From Microvirga lotononidis (GTDB lineage: Bacteria; Pseudomonadota; Alphaproteobacteria; Rhizobiales; Beijerinckiaceae): a DNA stretch of 64,000 nt. Below are positions 1 through 10,157 of this stretch, in pieces (the first letter of the stretch is position 1; each line of letters begins with the position of its first letter). Position numbers and translations under genes: made by a program. The stretch covers positions 682,001 to 746,000 of the forward strand of contig NZ_CP141050.1 in assembly GCF_034627025.1 (NCBI RefSeq), read 5' to 3'. The notes beneath the pieces were generated by a model that saw only the letters and a list, made by a program, of their open reading frames with translations, ran no database searches and was not told where the DNA came from.

Positions 1-439
1 TCGTGAAACCAATCCGGCCCTTGACCGTCCCGAACCAGTTCATCTGCGAACTCAGGTCGGTGCGCAGCCCGAACCCGCCATCCGTGCCGAACCCGCTGCG
101 CGAGCGGCCCACGTCCATCGCGGTCAGGTCCGCCTCCAGGCCCGCCACGACATTCCCGAACTGCCACAGATAGCCGACCTGTGCCCCGCCTCCGAGGCCG
201 GACCCGCTCAGGCCAACGCGGGTCGGCAGCGCCTCGGACGCAACGCCGATCACGCCCCGGCGCACCGCCTCGCCGCCGTCGCCGATCCAGGCCCCATGCA
301 CGCCGGCATAGAAGCCGCTCCAGTTGATCGCGAGAGGCGCCACCAGCATGGCGGGTGCCGCCGTCCGCGGCAGATCGGCGGCCGTCGCCGCAGCCGTGCC
401 GGCGATCAGGACGGACAGGGACAACACAAGGCGCTTCAT
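1..439 (-). CDS. Outer-membrane beta-barrel porin family protein (N-terminal part)
   Basis: The frame opens with ATG at 439 on the minus strand and runs off the left edge, so only about 146 N-terminal residues are visible. Residues 1-21 form a classic Sec signal peptide (MKRLVLSLSVLIAGTAAATA, then A-DLP). The mature part has the motif NWSGFYAGVHGAW and glycine- and aromatic-rich alternating strands such as GLGGGAQVGYLWQFGNVVAGLE. This matches the Omp25/RopB-like small outer-membrane beta-barrel family of Hyphomicrobiales, which sits in the outer membrane as an 8-strand barrel. It lies downstream of the RTX gene on the same strand, with a hairpin in between. The family assignment is firm; the specific role (porin, adhesin or structural) cannot be told from the fragment. 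Confidence 0.85.
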   Translation of the reverse strand, partial: MKRLVLSLSVLIAGTAAATAADLPRTAAPAMLVAPLAINWSGFYAGVHGAWIGDGGEAVRRGVIGVASEALPTRVGLSGSGLGGGAQVGYLWQFGNVVAGLEADLTAMDVGRSRSGFGTDGGFGLRTDLSSQMNWFGTVKGRIGFT

Positions 440-500
440 GAGTATCTCCGGACAGAGCATCAGACGAGAGAAGGGTAGTGTCGGTGGTTTGGAAAGGGGC

Positions 501-519
501 CGGGCGGAGAACCCGCCCG
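501..519 (-). terminator. Hairpin between the RTX gene and the porin gene
   Basis: CGGGCGG, a 5-base loop and CCGCCCG form a perfect 7-bp stem 25 bases past the RTX stop codon. On the minus strand it is followed by GGCCCCTTTCC, so the U tract is weak. It is likely a terminator or an mRNA 3'-end stabiliser for the RTX gene, separating it from the porin. Confidence 0.5.
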
Positions 520-543
520 ACTCCGCGTCTTAATGGAGCGCTC

Positions 544-3500
544 TTAAAGGATTACATCGCCGAAGGCGAACTTGCCGACGATCTTGATCTCGAAGTCGGC
601 CCGGCCGTCGCCGTTGACGTCGCCCATCAGAATGCCGCGATCGTAGCGCAGTTCGCCGGCCTTGCCGGTGAACCCTGCGTTCAGGAAATAGGCGCGCTCC
701 TTCGGGAACAGGAAGGGACCGTTCGAGCCCGCCCAGAAGAACTTCTGGTTGCCCTTGAGATGGGTGTTGGCATCGATGTCGCGAAGATCAATCCGGTCCT
801 GACCCGACTTGAAGTCGTAGATGATGTCGCGCTGCGAGCCGACCTTGCTGTCCTTGACCGAGGTGAAGGCAAACACGTCCTTGCCGGCGCCGCCCCACAT
901 CTGGTCACGGCCGAGCCCGCCCGTGATACGATCGTTGCCGGCTTCACCCTTAAGGGTGTCGTTGCCAGTCCCGCCGGACATGGTGTCATTGCCGGTTCCA
1001 CCGTACAGCCAGTCGTTGCCGGAACCACCATCAAGATGATCGTGGCCGGTCTCGCCATACAGGCGATCGTTCCCGTCGCCGCCGAAGAGCCAGTCATTGC
1101 CCTCGCCACCGGCAACGGTGTCGTTGCCGTCGTCGCCATAGAGCCAGTCGTCACCGCCGTGGGAGCCGACATAGTCGTCGCCACCTCCGCCATGCAGGGT
1201 GTCATCGTCGGCGCCGAGAATGAGGGTCTGATTGGCGCTATCGCCCCAGACCTTCTGCGAGCCGGCACCACCGGTGACTGTCAGGGCTCCAATGATCGCG
1301 GCGAACTCCACATTGTCCAGCATGATGTGACCGCCGGAGATGCTACTGCCGTCAATGACCAAGGCCGTCTGCGGCATGCCTGCGGCAGCTGGATTTCCCG
1401 AGATCAGAAGAGGCTGACCGGGGATTACACCGCTACCCGGCGCCAGGGTGGGCGTGATCGTCTGCACGAACATCGGGGTATTCCCTGACAGGAGCCCCAG
1501 GAAGCTCACTCCGCCACCTGAGAGCTGATCCTGATCGGCCGATCCAACCGGGGTATGGGCACGGATCTCGCGGATCAGGTCAGTCAGCGACGTGCCCGCC
1601 GTCTTCGGAGCGGATGGGCCGGTCACCAGCAGACCATAACCCACCGGAACCTGAGCCAGCAGCAGGGTCTGCCCGCCGGAAGCGACGAGGGGAATGTCCG
1701 CATACGAGGGGTTGCCGTCGGTTTCACTCCGTCCGGGCGCAATCACCGGAATGGTGAGCACGCGACCTGAACTGCCATCAGGATAGGTAATCGGAGCCTC
1801 GACGACGCTCACACCATCAATCTGGTGCGTGTCGACGCTGTAGGGCAGGGAGGCGGTGCTGGAGACAGGTGCATTGCCAGCGGCATCGCTCCAGCCAGTT
1901 CCGACCGTGATATGGTTGATCTTCTGTCCGACATTGCCGACCGATGTAAAGACCGCCGTATAGACCTTCGGATCCGTGGCGGAGACCGTCAGTCCGGTCA
2001 GAATACCGTTTTCCACCGTCACATCGCTTGCGGTAAATCCAACCGGAACCTCGGAGAACCGGAAGGTCACGGTTGCCGTCTCGCCCAGCATCAGATTGCT
2101 GGTTGACAGTTCAATCCCGACAGCCGGATGGACCGTATCGAGGACGAAGCTCAGCGCGTCCGAGACGAGCGAAACGTTGCCGGCGAGATCGGTTTGGCGA
2201 ACTTGGACATGGTTCTCTCCCTCCCTGGAGACCGTGAAGCTGCTGCCCGTGCCTCTCGTCCAGCTCTGTCCGTCGTCGGTGCTGAACTCCCAGGTCGCAC
2301 CAGCTTCCAGTCCAGCGACGTTGACCAAACCTGAATTGGTCAGCCTGTCACCGGCCGTCCCGGCGTCATTGGCAAGCGCCAGGTCCGGCGCCTCAACCTG
2401 CGTGTCGACCCTGACCGATAGAGCACCAGAAACCAGTGAGTTGTTCCCAGCAGGATCCGTCTGAACAGCCCGAATGGTATGGCTGCCTTCAGTCAGAGTT
2501 GCAGCGATCGAGAACGCTCCGCCGGACACCGTATCGGTCCCGAGTTCCTCACCCGCGTCGAGAACACCGTTATTGTTGCGGTCGGCGAACAGGATCACCG
2601 TCGCACCGGTCTCACCCAGTCCCGTAAAGGTCAGATGGTTGAGATTGGTAATTCGGTCGCTGTTGCTGGCTCCGCTGTCGCTTGCAGGAGCCAACGTGAG
2701 ATTGGACGGTGCACCAGGCGCCAGTGTATCAAAGTGCAGTGATGGTGAAACACCACCGGCCCCGAGGTTGCCAGCCTTGTCGGCATAGCTGCTGGCTGCA
2801 ATGGTAATGCTGGCGCTGCCGCCACTGGTGTCGGGGGTTGGTGTGAAGATCGCTGTCCGGACTGTCCCGGTGCCTGAAATAGCCGAAAGCGTTCCGCCGG
2901 TGACCGTTACGTCGCCTGAGAAGCCGCTCCAGGTGAAGGTTGCACCAGGATCCTCCGAAAATGTGAAGGTGATGATCGCCGTCTCGCCCGCTTTGAGGTA
3001 AGCGACGTTGCTCGTGATGGCCACGGTCGGCGCCGCAGTGTCCAGCGTGTACTCCTGCTTCAGGATTGGGCCGCTGTTGTTGACCACGTTGGTCACCCGC
3101 ATCCAGATTTCATGGCTGCCAGACACCAGGCTCGTATTCAACGACCATACATTGCTGCCGACAGCGGCGGTGGCATAGTTCCAGGTCTCGCCCCCGTCGA
3201 GTGACACCTGAACCTGCTCCCCGGACGCCAGATCTTTGCTCAACGTGCCGGAGATGGTCTGAGTGGCCACGTTGGTGATGAAATCGCCGCTGGACGTACC
3301 CTTGTCCGCCGACAGACGCACCGTCGCAATCTCGGTGCTCGGCGTCGCGGTATCGATGGTGATCACCCGGCTGTCTGACACAAGACTGCTATTGCCGGCG
3401 GCATCAGTCGCAATTGCAACGATGGTGTGAGGACCCTGCGCCAGCGGGACGTTGCTGGTAATGGACCACGTGCCGTCGGTAGCAACCGCGGACCCAATCT

Positions 3501-5484
3501 CAGTCATGTCGTCATCATACAATTTGACGGTCGAGCCAATCTCAGCCGTTCCCGTAAAGGTGGGCGTTGTATCGCTTGTGACGCCATCGCCATTGTCCGG
3601 ACCCGTGTCGGACGCCGGGTCCAGTTCCGGAGTGGACGGTGCCCCAGGTGCTTTGGTGTCAAAGGTCAGTGTGGGCGTCGTGCCCGCACCGCCATTGTTG
3701 CCCGCAGCGTCTATATAGCTGCCGCCCGCAACCGTGATGCTGGCGGTCGAGGTATTGGTGTCAGGGGATGGCGTGAAGACTGCGGTATACACCGAACCGC
3801 TCCCCGAGATAGGCCCCAGCGTGCCTCCCGTGACACTGATGTCGGCCGAGCTGAACCCAATCGGAGGCTCGCTGAAGGTGAAGGTAATGGTCGCGCTCTC
3901 GCCGATCTTGAGCTCGGAGACGTTGCTCGTGATGCTCAGTGTCGGCGCGACACCATCGACCAAGACACCTGCTGTCGAGCCAACGCTCTGCAAGGTCAGC
4001 ACAGCTTCATTGCCAGCGGCATCCTTGAGTACACCGCCATTCGCCTGAAAGGACCCGACCATGATGCCGTTCGTATCCAACTGACCTGCCTGCACCTTGT
4101 ACACAAAGGTGAGCGCAGTTGTGCCGGAGCCGGATACATAGGCCGCATAAACGGTCTGCGTGCCGATGACGAGTTCGAGATGCGGCGTACCGCCATCGGT
4201 CACAACGGTCACGGCCTCGTTGAAGTTGACCGTGAGTGTCAGGTCCTGGCCCGCAATGTAGGTTCCGCTGGCTGGAACAGATACTGCCAGGACAACCGGC
4301 GACGTGGTGTCAGCTCCGCTCGGATCGCCGTAGTAGAAATACAACGGCTCCATCGACGCGCCCTGGGCGACGATCATCAGCTTCCCGTCGGCCCCCATAG
4401 CTAAAGGGATGTCTTTGTACGAAGCTCCAGATGGTAGAGGTACGTCGCTGCCGGGTTCCCAGTCGCCGCCAGTCGTACGGATGTAGACCTTTGCGCTGGT
4501 GACACCATCCAGCCAGTACCCACGGTCCTCGACAAGCAGGTATTCCACCCCATCCTTGGCAAGGTATCCACTGCCAACAGGAATCGTGCCTGAGCCCGTC
4601 GAAATCTCAGTTGTGGTCCAGGAGCCTGAGGCGTTTGTAATCTCATAAAGGGTTGTGGGCTTCGTGAGTTCAGCGGCTTCGTCACCGACGTCTACGTAGA
4701 ATACGTGCAGATTCCCATGATCATCGAAGAACTGCGTCGTACCGTATTGGGGGGCAGAGCCACCGACAGTCAAAACCGTGTCGGAAGTCCATGTACCGCC
4801 AGGCGACAGAGTTCCGAGGTGGACCGATCCTCCCCAATAGCTTGAACCGTTAGGGCCGTCGCCTTGCGTATAGAGGATTTTCAAGGACCCGTCGGGAGAT
4901 ATCGCAAGCTCAGGGTTCGCGACGCTTGCTTCGCCCGTAGGAGTATCACTGTGCGCGACGGTCTCGAGAACCCACCCGCCGACCCCATCCGCCGTGGCAT
5001 GAATGATATCCGAACCCGTCGCAGGGCTATAGACCTTGTACGCCAGATGGACGTTGCCGGCGGCATCCTGTGCGAGACTTAAGGAATCGTCGAAGCCGAA
5101 CGATTTCGAACGGCGGTCCACCTCGGAAAGGGTCCAGCCGCCACCCGGTACGAACGTGCCATATTGCAGAATGCGCTCGCCGAAGTTGCCGTTGGGATCG
5201 CCGTCGGCGGCGTAGCTGGGAAAGACAACATGGATAACACCGGCCGCATCGACCATGAAGTCGATGATATGGCCCATCGCAGCGCCGCCCGTCGCCTCCT
5301 CGTACAGGTCGTAGAAGGCAACCTGGGTCCAAACTCCATCATCGTACCGGGACACGACAAATGAATCGTTGTCGTTGAAGGACCCCACGTAATGCTTGCC
5401 GTCGGCGCCAACCATGGCATCTGGAAGCTTCCAATTAGCGTCGGATGTCGGAATCTCACCGGTCACGAAAGCGCTGTCAGTCAT
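544..5484 (-). CDS. Giant secreted Ig-like/RTX repeat protein (1646 aa)
   Basis: There is no N-terminal signal peptide. Residues 1-390 contain repeated Gly/Trp/Asp-rich blades (for example [36 protein letters not shown]) that resemble a beta-propeller of BNR/sialidase-like type. Residues about 395-1300 hold successive bacterial Ig-like modules with recurring [25 protein letters not shown] and [11 protein letters not shown]. Residues about 1424-1540 are RTX calcium-binding nonapeptides (GGxGNDxLx), and the C-terminus ends in a hydrophobic FAFGDVIL tail. This is the architecture of type I secretion substrates: the export signal is C-terminal and Ca2+ folds the repeats outside the cell. It is probably a surface or released adhesin, or a biofilm matrix protein. 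No HlyB/HlyD/TolC-like exporter is visible in the window, so secretion must use genes elsewhere. The enzyme activity of the propeller, if any, is unknown. Confidence 0.9.
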   Translation of the reverse strand: MTDSAFVTGEIPTSDANWKLPDAMVGADGKHYVGSFNDNDSFVVSRYDDGVWTQVAFYDLYEEATGGAAMGHIIDFMVDAAGVIHVVFPSYAADGDPNGNFGERILQYGTFVPGGGWTLSEVDRRSKSFGFDDSLSLAQDAAGNVHLAYKVYSPATGSDIIHATADGVGGWVLETVAHSDTPTGEASVANPELAISPDGSLKILYTQGDGPNGSSYWGGSVHLGTLSPGGTWTSDTVLTVGGSAPQYGTTQFFDDHGNLHVFYVDVGDEAAELTKPTTLYEITNASGSWTTTEISTGSGTIPVGSGYLAKDGVEYLLVEDRGYWLDGVTSAKVYIRTTGGDWEPGSDVPLPSGASYKDIPLAMGADGKLMIVAQGASMEPLYFYYGDPSGADTTSPVVLAVSVPASGTYIAGQDLTLTVNFNEAVTVVTDGGTPHLELVIGTQTVYAAYVSGSGTTALTFVYKVQAGQLDTNGIMVGSFQANGGVLKDAAGNEAVLTLQSVGSTAGVLVDGVAPTLSITSNVSELKIGESATITFTFSEPPIGFSSADISVTGGTLGPISGSGSVYTAVFTPSPDTNTSTASITVAGGSYIDAAGNNGGAGTTPTLTFDTKAPGAPSTPELDPASDTGPDNGDGVTSDTTPTFTGTAEIGSTVKLYDDDMTEIGSAVATDGTWSITSNVPLAQGPHTIVAIATDAAGNSSLVSDSRVITIDTATPSTEIATVRLSADKGTSSGDFITNVATQTISGTLSKDLASGEQVQVSLDGGETWNYATAAVGSNVWSLNTSLVSGSHEIWMRVTNVVNNSGPILKQEYTLDTAAPTVAITSNVAYLKAGETAIITFTFSEDPGATFTWSGFSGDVTVTGGTLSAISGTGTVRTAIFTPTPDTSGGSASITIAASSYADKAGNLGAGGVSPSLHFDTLAPGAPSNLTLAPASDSGASNSDRITNLNHLTFTGLGETGATVILFADRNNNGVLDAGEELGTDTVSGGAFSIAATLTEGSHTIRAVQTDPAGNNSLVSGALSVRVDTQVEAPDLALANDAGTAGDRLTNSGLVNVAGLEAGATWEFSTDDGQSWTRGTGSSFTVSREGENHVQVRQTDLAGNVSLVSDALSFVLDTVHPAVGIELSTSNLMLGETATVTFRFSEVPVGFTASDVTVENGILTGLTVSATDPKVYTAVFTSVGNVGQKINHITVGTGWSDAAGNAPVSSTASLPYSVDTHQIDGVSVVEAPITYPDGSSGRVLTIPVIAPGRSETDGNPSYADIPLVASGGQTLLLAQVPVGYGLLVTGPSAPKTAGTSLTDLIREIRAHTPVGSADQDQLSGGGVSFLGLLSGNTPMFVQTITPTLAPGSGVIPGQPLLISGNPAAAGMPQTALVIDGSSISGGHIMLDNVEFAAIIGALTVTGGAGSQKVWGDSANQTLILGADDDTLHGGGGDDYVGSHGGDDWLYGDDGNDTVAGGEGNDWLFGGDGNDRLYGETGHDHLDGGSGNDWLYGGTGNDTMSGGTGNDTLKGEAGNDRITGGLGRDQMWGGAGKDVFAFTSVKDSKVGSQRDIIYDFKSGQDRIDLRDIDANTHLKGNQKFFWAGSNGPFLFPKERAYFLNAGFTGKAGELRYDRGILMGDVNGDGRADFEIKIVGKFAFGDVIL

Positions 5485-6024
5485 GTGTTATTCCGTTCGA
5501 GAATTGTCAGGTACGGCCGGTGGCCTGAGGAGAGCGATTGAGGCAGTTGTCGTTCGCCGCGTCGGCTAAAACAGCCGACAAGCGGGTGCGATCAAACCAG
5601 AATGAAATTCTGATCGGCGGGGAGCGGCTACCGCTCTCTATTAAAGACTGATGCTTCAGTCCGCCTCTTGGCCGATGCCAAGCAGCGCGCGGTATAAAGG
5701 GAAGCGCACAAAGTCCCTTCCAAGTCCTCGACGGTCATTTTTGCCCCTCTTCACCGCACGTCGTTCTCTAGAGTCACTTTGCTCTAATCTGACTGTACAG
5801 AGTGACATGCGGAGCGTTCGTCGATCCTTATCGTCGGGCTACCACCAGTCAAGACGAATATGAATAAATACTTATACTTACGCGACCCGTGCGACAAATA
5901 TACCTTAGTTACTGAACCAGTATAATAGTGCATTTAAGCCGCCCTTTCCCGATCAGGAAATCGCCAATTCTCAATGCCAAACAACTGATTTCACAAATAA
6001 GCACCGCTTAACTCTTCCTCGGGG
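5485..6024. promoter_or_regulatory. Long AT-rich leader region of the RTX gene with three hairpins
   Basis: No gene is supported here. Just upstream of the RTX start lie three short perfect hairpins: 5561-5579 (GTCGGCT/AGCCGAC), 5600-5612 (AGAAT/ATTCT, extendable by C-G) and 5622-5636 (GAGCGG/CCGCTC). Beyond them, 5850-6000 is clearly more AT-rich than its surroundings. The likely reading is a long 5' untranslated leader and promoter region for the minus-strand RTX gene, but I cannot fix the promoter itself. The left end may also hold the unlocated end of the IS481 copy. Confidence 0.4.
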
Positions 6025-7018
6025 TTACTCGTTGTCTGGATGCGAGACCTCCTTGGCATGAGCGACGACCTGGAGGGCTGGCGGCAAAGCATCTGAATCG
6101 GGCGGCTTGTAGCGGCGGTTGGCCAGCGTCGGCTCGGCGGACAGACCGGCTGCGCACAACCTCATCCGGGGATCGCCCTTTCAACACGTGCTGGCGTCTC
6201 ATATTGTAAGCTTGGTTGAAGCCCTTGAGCAGCGTCTCAAGATCCCGATGGCCCTAGATCGTAATGCCCAGCACTTCACGTTGCACCTGCCCGTTGAAGC
6301 GCTCCATGAGGCCGTTGGTTTGCGGCGTGTACGGCTTGGTCCTGCGGTGTTCCACCTTCAGCTGACGGCAGCCGTCCTCAAAGCCATCCGCCGTGAAGCA
6401 CGAGCCACGGTCGGTGAGCACGTGGGTGACCTTGAAGGGGAAGGCGCGCACCGCCTCGGTCAGGAAAGCGACCGCACTGGTGGCCAGCTCGTCGTCTTTG
6501 ACCGCCAGATGCACCCAGCGCGAGCAGCGGCCGATGGCGACATAGAGAAGGCGCTTGCGGCTCTCGCCATTGGCGGTTCTCAGCTTCGGCAGGTGCTTGA
6601 TGTCGATGTGCACGAAGCCACGATCGTAGTCCTTGAACGTGCCGATCTTGCGCTGGCGCCACTGCGCCGGCGGCAGGCGACCCAGACCCTCAGCCTTGAG
6701 GATGCGATAGACGGCATCACGGTTGAGATGCGGCAGGAAGTGCGTGATCACGAAGGTGAGGTCATCGAGCGGAAAGCCGGTCGAGCGGCGTAGGGCGCAG
6801 ACGATGGCGCGCTCCTCGTCCGTGGCTTTCCAGGGCAGCTTGTGCGGCCGACTGGAGTGGTCCTGACAGTCCTTGGCCCCGCGGTTGCGCCACTTGCGGA
6901 TGGTCTCGGTGCCGAGGCTGAAGCGCTGGGCCAGTACGCCGGTGGGCTCTCTCGAGCGGGCAATCTCCTGGCGAACGGCTGGCGTGGTGCGGGCTTGCGG
7001 ATGAACGGAGTACATCAC
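6025..7018 (-). pseudogene. IS481-family transposase, broken by a nonsense codon and a frameshift
   Basis: The start is ATG at 7018. The first 254 codons give an HTH-plus-rve DDE transposase: VLAQRFSLGTETIRKWRNRG is the helix-turn-helix, HIDIKHLPKL holds the first catalytic Asp, LTDRGSCFTADGF the second, and TPQTNGLMERFNGQVQ the final Glu region. Translation then meets TAG at 6254-6256, in a spot where family members read an aromatic residue. The same frame continues for another ~37 codons (GHRDLETLLKGFNQAYNMRR). A frameshift near 6150 follows, after which the other frame gives LSAEPTLANRRYKPP and a stop at 6025. Two independent lesions mean the copy is inactive. Full-length relatives are about 320 residues, which matches the combined span. 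The terminal inverted repeats were not identified. Confidence 0.85.
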
Positions 7019-7094
7019 ATCCTCCTGCAGCGAGGAGCACGGCGTCGCAGGCCGTCAAAGCGCCAAGCATACTCCTCAATCGCGCAACGCACCT

Positions 7095-7388
7095 GATCCC
7101 AACAACATTCCGCCACCAAACACGGCTCCTGTTGCAGGAGGATACTTCGTCTGGAAATACTGGCCCGGCGATCCGCGAAAGCAGGAGGACTGCTGGAAAG
7201 CAGTTCGCAATCTCGAAGAGCAAAGAAAGCCTCTTGAAGAAAACCTTTCAGCAGAGTGCAAAGCGGATCCAGCTATCAGAGAGTATCTTGCCGACCTGAA
7301 AGGTCCGAAGTCGCAAACTGTTGATTCACCATTAGCCGGACCATCTAGGTGGAGGAATAGGGCGCTTTGCTTCGCTCTAAGTGAGTGA
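7095..7388 (+). pseudogene. 5'-truncated remnant of an unknown gene next to the IS481 copy
   Basis: A coding-looking frame of 97 codons (DPNNIPPPNTAPVAGGYF, later EEQRKPLEENLSAECKADP) ends with TGA at 7386-7388. It is open upstream to about 7000 but has no plausible start codon or ribosome site there. The stop lies inside the loop of a terminator-like hairpin. I infer the 3' end of a host gene whose 5' part was lost when the IS481 element arrived. The Trp, Cys and charged-rich composition does not identify a family. Confidence 0.35.
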
Positions 7389-7400
7389 CAAAGCGCCTTT
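7361..7400 (+). terminator. Terminator-like hairpin
   Basis: GGCGCTTTG at 7361-7369 pairs perfectly with CAAAGCGCC at 7389-7397 across a 19-base loop and is followed by TTT. It sits exactly at the end of the gene remnant at 7095-7388 and would terminate that transcript. The mirrored sequence could also work on the minus strand. Confidence 0.5.
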
Positions 7401-7495
7401 GGTCTTATACCGCCGTGCGGTTGAAGTGACTCTAGAAGAACTTTTCTCTCGGGCGAGATCGTGATTCCATCCGGGTCGGTAGGATGGAGGTGGCC

Positions 7496-7672
7496 ATGGG
7501 CCAGATGCTTGCGATCCGAACCGATCTCGACAGTCCCGTGAGTCTGCGCCGTCGGGCCAAGAATGAGCCCAACCGCCGATCAGCCCTACGGATGCTGGCG
7601 ATTGCCAATGCCCTAGAGGGCATGAGCCGGGCCGATGCGGCGCGGGTAATCGGGATCGAGCGCCAGTCCTAG
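7496..7672 (+). pseudogene. IS630-family transposase N-terminal stub
   Basis: From ATG at 7496 the frame encodes an N-terminal helix-turn-helix segment (MGQMLAIRTDLDSP, MLAIANALEGMSRADAARV, IGIERQ) typical of IS630-family transposases. It is cut by a stop at 7670-7672, just where the family continues with RDAVVRYN. No DDE catalytic part follows, so this is a truncated, dead copy of about 58 residues. An upstream in-frame ATG at 7484 is possible. The downstream sequence to 7960 does not resume the transposase in any frame. Confidence 0.7.
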
Positions 7673-7858
7673 CGCGGTGCCAAGGCGGTCGAGATCTTCG
7701 AAAAAGTCGCTTCATAGGCGCACCGGTATTACGCCAGGAAGGCCGCCGGCGATGGTTCGATCCAACGCGGTGACGATTGCCTTCTCCGTCGATCCTCCGG
7801 GGCTCAAACCGCCGGCTCATCTCCCCCTGGTTGACTTGCTCTGCATGTCGCTCGTCTT

Positions 7859-7894
7859 CCTGATCTGGCGAAGAAACCTGATCTGGCGAAGAAA
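7859..7894. repeat. Perfect 18-bp tandem duplication
   Basis: The unit cctgatctggcgaagaaa occurs twice, head to tail (7859-7876 and 7877-7894), in the non-coding stretch before the ArsR gene. It is a small recent duplication with no recognised role. Confidence 0.9.
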
Positions 7895-7960
7895 CGCGCC
7901 GCTCCCGTCCGGAGTCAACAATCACTTGACCTGCGATATGCATATTCATACATATGCACG

Positions 7961-8299
7961 ATGATGCAATATCAAACATTCCAAATGCTGGCCGACCCGA
8001 CGCGGTTCCGCATCGTCGAAGCGTTGGCCGAGGGCGAGCGGGCCGTGGGCGACATAGTCCGCGCCGTTGATATCGATCAATCCGGCGTTTCTCGCCACCT
8101 GCGGATCCTGGGCGAAGCCGGCTTCGTTGCGATGCGACCCGATGGAGCAAGGCGCCTCTATTCGCTGCGACCCGAACCATTCCGCGAGCTCGACGCCTGG
8201 GTCCGCACCTACCGGACGCTCTGGGAGGGCCGCCTTGATCGCTTCGACGCAGCCCTGGCCCGCCGCCGGAGCCAGCGGAAACAAGAGGGAAAATCGTGA
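7961..8299 (+). CDS. ArsR-family winged-helix transcriptional regulator
   Basis: This 112-residue protein is almost entirely one winged HTH: MLADPTRFRIVEALAEGERAV at the N-terminus, then the recognition segment DIDQSGVSRHLRILGEAGFV and a wing (RPDGARRLYSLRPEPF). It lacks the Cys-rich metal-sensing motif of ArsR/SmtB, so the ligand is not an obvious thiophilic metal. Its stop codon TGA overlaps the ATG of the next gene (SRPBCC), and the third gene is again overlapped. ArsR + SRPBCC(AHSA1) + RibD-like reductase is a recurring three-gene operon in Proteobacteria, with the ArsR protein as its autoregulator. ATG at 7964 is an equally good start. Confidence 0.9.
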   Translation: MMQYQTFQMLADPTRFRIVEALAEGERAVGDIVRAVDIDQSGVSRHLRILGEAGFVAMRPDGARRLYSLRPEPFRELDAWVRTYRTLWEGRLDRFDAALARRRSQRKQEGKS

Positions 8300-8814
8300 T
8301 GACGCAGACCTATGAGATTGGGGCAAACACACTCCGTTTCGAGCGGTTCTACGACGCTTCGATCGAGGAGGTCTGGTCGCTCTGGACGACGAAGGATGGG
8401 CTGGAAGAGTGGTTCGCGCCCGAGGGCATGCACGTGGAAGTGCTGGCTCTCGAGCCGACGGTTGGTGGCGCGTTCGATCACGTGATGACCGCGGTGGGCG
8501 CCGACCAGATCGCCTATTTCGCTAAGCTCTGCAGGCCCATCAGGACACAGGTGAGCGGCCGCTTCGTTGAGGTCCTGCCGCACCGATGGCTGCGCATCCG
8601 CCTGGACATCGATTTCGTTCCTGATGTCGAGGCCTACCCCTACTACATTGCCGTCGAATTCCATGGTGAGGGGGAGCGCGTCCGGATGATCGTGACGGCC
8701 GATCGTCACCCCGATGCCGAGATGACCCAAGGCGCCATCATCGGGCTGACCAGTCAGCTACTGCACTTCGACAGGGCTGTCGCGAAGCGAGCCGGAATGG
8801 GGCGGCGAGCCTGA
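8299..8814 (+). CDS. SRPBCC/AHSA1-domain protein
   Basis: About 171 residues with the START/Bet v1-like fold of the AHSA1 (activator of Hsp90 ATPase) C-terminal family. It opens with RFERFYDASIEEVWSLWT, followed by GLEEWFAPEGMHVEVLALEP and a C-terminal long helix near TSQLLHFDRAVAKRAG. Such proteins bind hydrophobic small molecules, and the partner here is unknown. I chose ATG 8299 rather than GTG 8296 because AGAGGGA lies 8 bases upstream. The start overlaps the ArsR stop and the gene's stop TGA shares a base with the next ATG (TGATG), so the three genes are translationally coupled. Confidence 0.88.
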   Translation: MTQTYEIGANTLRFERFYDASIEEVWSLWTTKDGLEEWFAPEGMHVEVLALEPTVGGAFDHVMTAVGADQIAYFAKLCRPIRTQVSGRFVEVLPHRWLRIRLDIDFVPDVEAYPYYIAVEFHGEGERVRMIVTADRHPDAEMTQGAIIGLTSQLLHFDRAVAKRAGMGRRA

Positions 8815-9398
8815 TGCGACCTCTCATCTATTCCATCAACATCACGCTCGATGGCTGCTGTAGTCACGAGGCAATCCCAGCCGACCCAACACTGCAGGAG
8901 ACGACACTGCGCGCGCTGCATCTCCACGGCACGGAGACCGTCGGACGCGCCGACGCTCTCCTTTTCGGTCGCGTCACCTATCAGATGATGGAACAGGCAT
9001 GGCGACTGGCGACGCGCACGATCGCGATGCCTGAGTGGACCGATCCGTTCGCGCGCACCATCGACGCGATGAAGAAGCATGTCGTCTCGACCACGCTCGG
9101 GCAGGTCGATTGGAATGCGGAACTCGTGCCGGGCGATTTGGGTACAGAGGTCCGGAAGCTCAAGCAACAGCCCGGGAAAGCTCTGCTCACCGGCGGCGTC
9201 AAGTTGCCGATGGCGCTCGCCGAACTGGGGTTGATCGACGAGTACGAATTCGTGGTGCAACCGAGACTTGCCGGCCATGGACCCACTCTGTTCGCCAGCC
9301 TTTCACGGTACGTGGAGTTGAAGCTGATCGGCCAGAAGGTGCTCAGCACGGGCGCAGTTGCGCTGCGCTACGAGCCGCGTCAAAAGGCCATGGCCTGA
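8814..9398 (+). CDS. Dihydrofolate reductase-like (RibD C-terminal domain) protein
   Basis: 194 residues of the RibD C-terminal / DHFR-like family: SINITLDGCCSHEA at the N-terminus, the loop GRADALLFGRVTYQMME, the nucleotide-binding segment KALLTGGVKLPMALAELGLI and the C-terminal GHGPTLFASL. These are NADPH-dependent reductases of mostly unknown substrate. It is the third gene of the ArsR operon, with its start overlapping the previous stop by one base. There is no sign of truncation. Confidence 0.88.
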   Translation: MRPLIYSINITLDGCCSHEAIPADPTLQETTLRALHLHGTETVGRADALLFGRVTYQMMEQAWRLATRTIAMPEWTDPFARTIDAMKKHVVSTTLGQVDWNAELVPGDLGTEVRKLKQQPGKALLTGGVKLPMALAELGLIDEYEFVVQPRLAGHGPTLFASLSRYVELKLIGQKVLSTGAVALRYEPRQKAMA

Positions 9399-10022
9399 TC
9401 GGCGGGACAGAGCTGGGATGATGCATCGTCTGGACTGACTGTGAAACGGCCCTTGAGCACGCAATTGTCAATTCAGAGCGGTCGTGTTCGCTTTGCAGGA
9501 ATCCAGATTCACTACCTACGCCGATCGACCGGCGGTCGGACGCTCGTAGGCCTCTTGAGGTGCTGAAAAGCCCTTTTCCACATAGGCTTTCCCCGCACTC
9601 GGAAACGTCTCCAAACGATCCTTTGCACGTGACCTGTGGAAGTGTACAGCGAGGCTCCGAACCTGTGAAAATTCCTATGCACATCCCGTTCGTTCTACCG
9701 ATCGCACTTGGTGGCGGTGATGTCGGCCATCAGTGATGTGCTGGCTTTGATCGTGATGGAGCGTCGAGGGTTCACGAAGCGGGACTACGGCCTGCGCCAT
9801 CATGGGGGCTATCTCGGCGCCCGTGCCCGACTGGACAACGCCAAAGGGGCAGGAAACATCCACCCGTCGAGCACCGAATTTCGCGGATCTCGCCCTCAAT
9901 CCAAGGAGCTGGATCGCCTGGGGATGGTCCTGGCCGGGGCCACAAATCGGCCTCACTGTGAGGGGTAGGCTTACCTCAGCCCGTGGAGCTCCTGATCACA
10001 CTCCCCAGGAGCGTTCCATGGT

Positions 10023-10068
10023 GAGGTCCGACGGAATTCCCCCTCCGTCGGACCTCTGCTGATTTTTA
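10023..10068 (+). terminator. Rho-independent terminator
   Basis: A perfect 13-bp stem, GAGGTCCGACGGA (10023-10035) with TCCGTCGGACCTC (10044-10056), encloses an 8-base loop and is followed within 6 bases by GATTTTT. It is one of the best terminators in the window but no intact plus-strand gene precedes it, so the gene it served is probably decayed. Confidence 0.75.
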
Positions 10069-10157
10069 CCGGATCCTGCTGGAACTGAAGCTTGGCCATA
10101 GGGTTCTAGAGCCGCTGTCAGACGCCGCCTCCACCCTCCGCACCGCCCTCGCCCTGA

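Noticed and set aside
478..1488. 336-codon plus-strand frame opposite the RTX gene
   Set aside because: It is the antisense of the repetitive RTX region; its Val/Ala-rich repeats mirror the nonapeptide repeats and there is no independent start signal.
7677..7964. 95-codon plus frame after the IS630 stub
   Set aside because: It contains the 18-bp tandem duplication as a duplicated LIWRRN, has no motif and starts inside the dead transposase.
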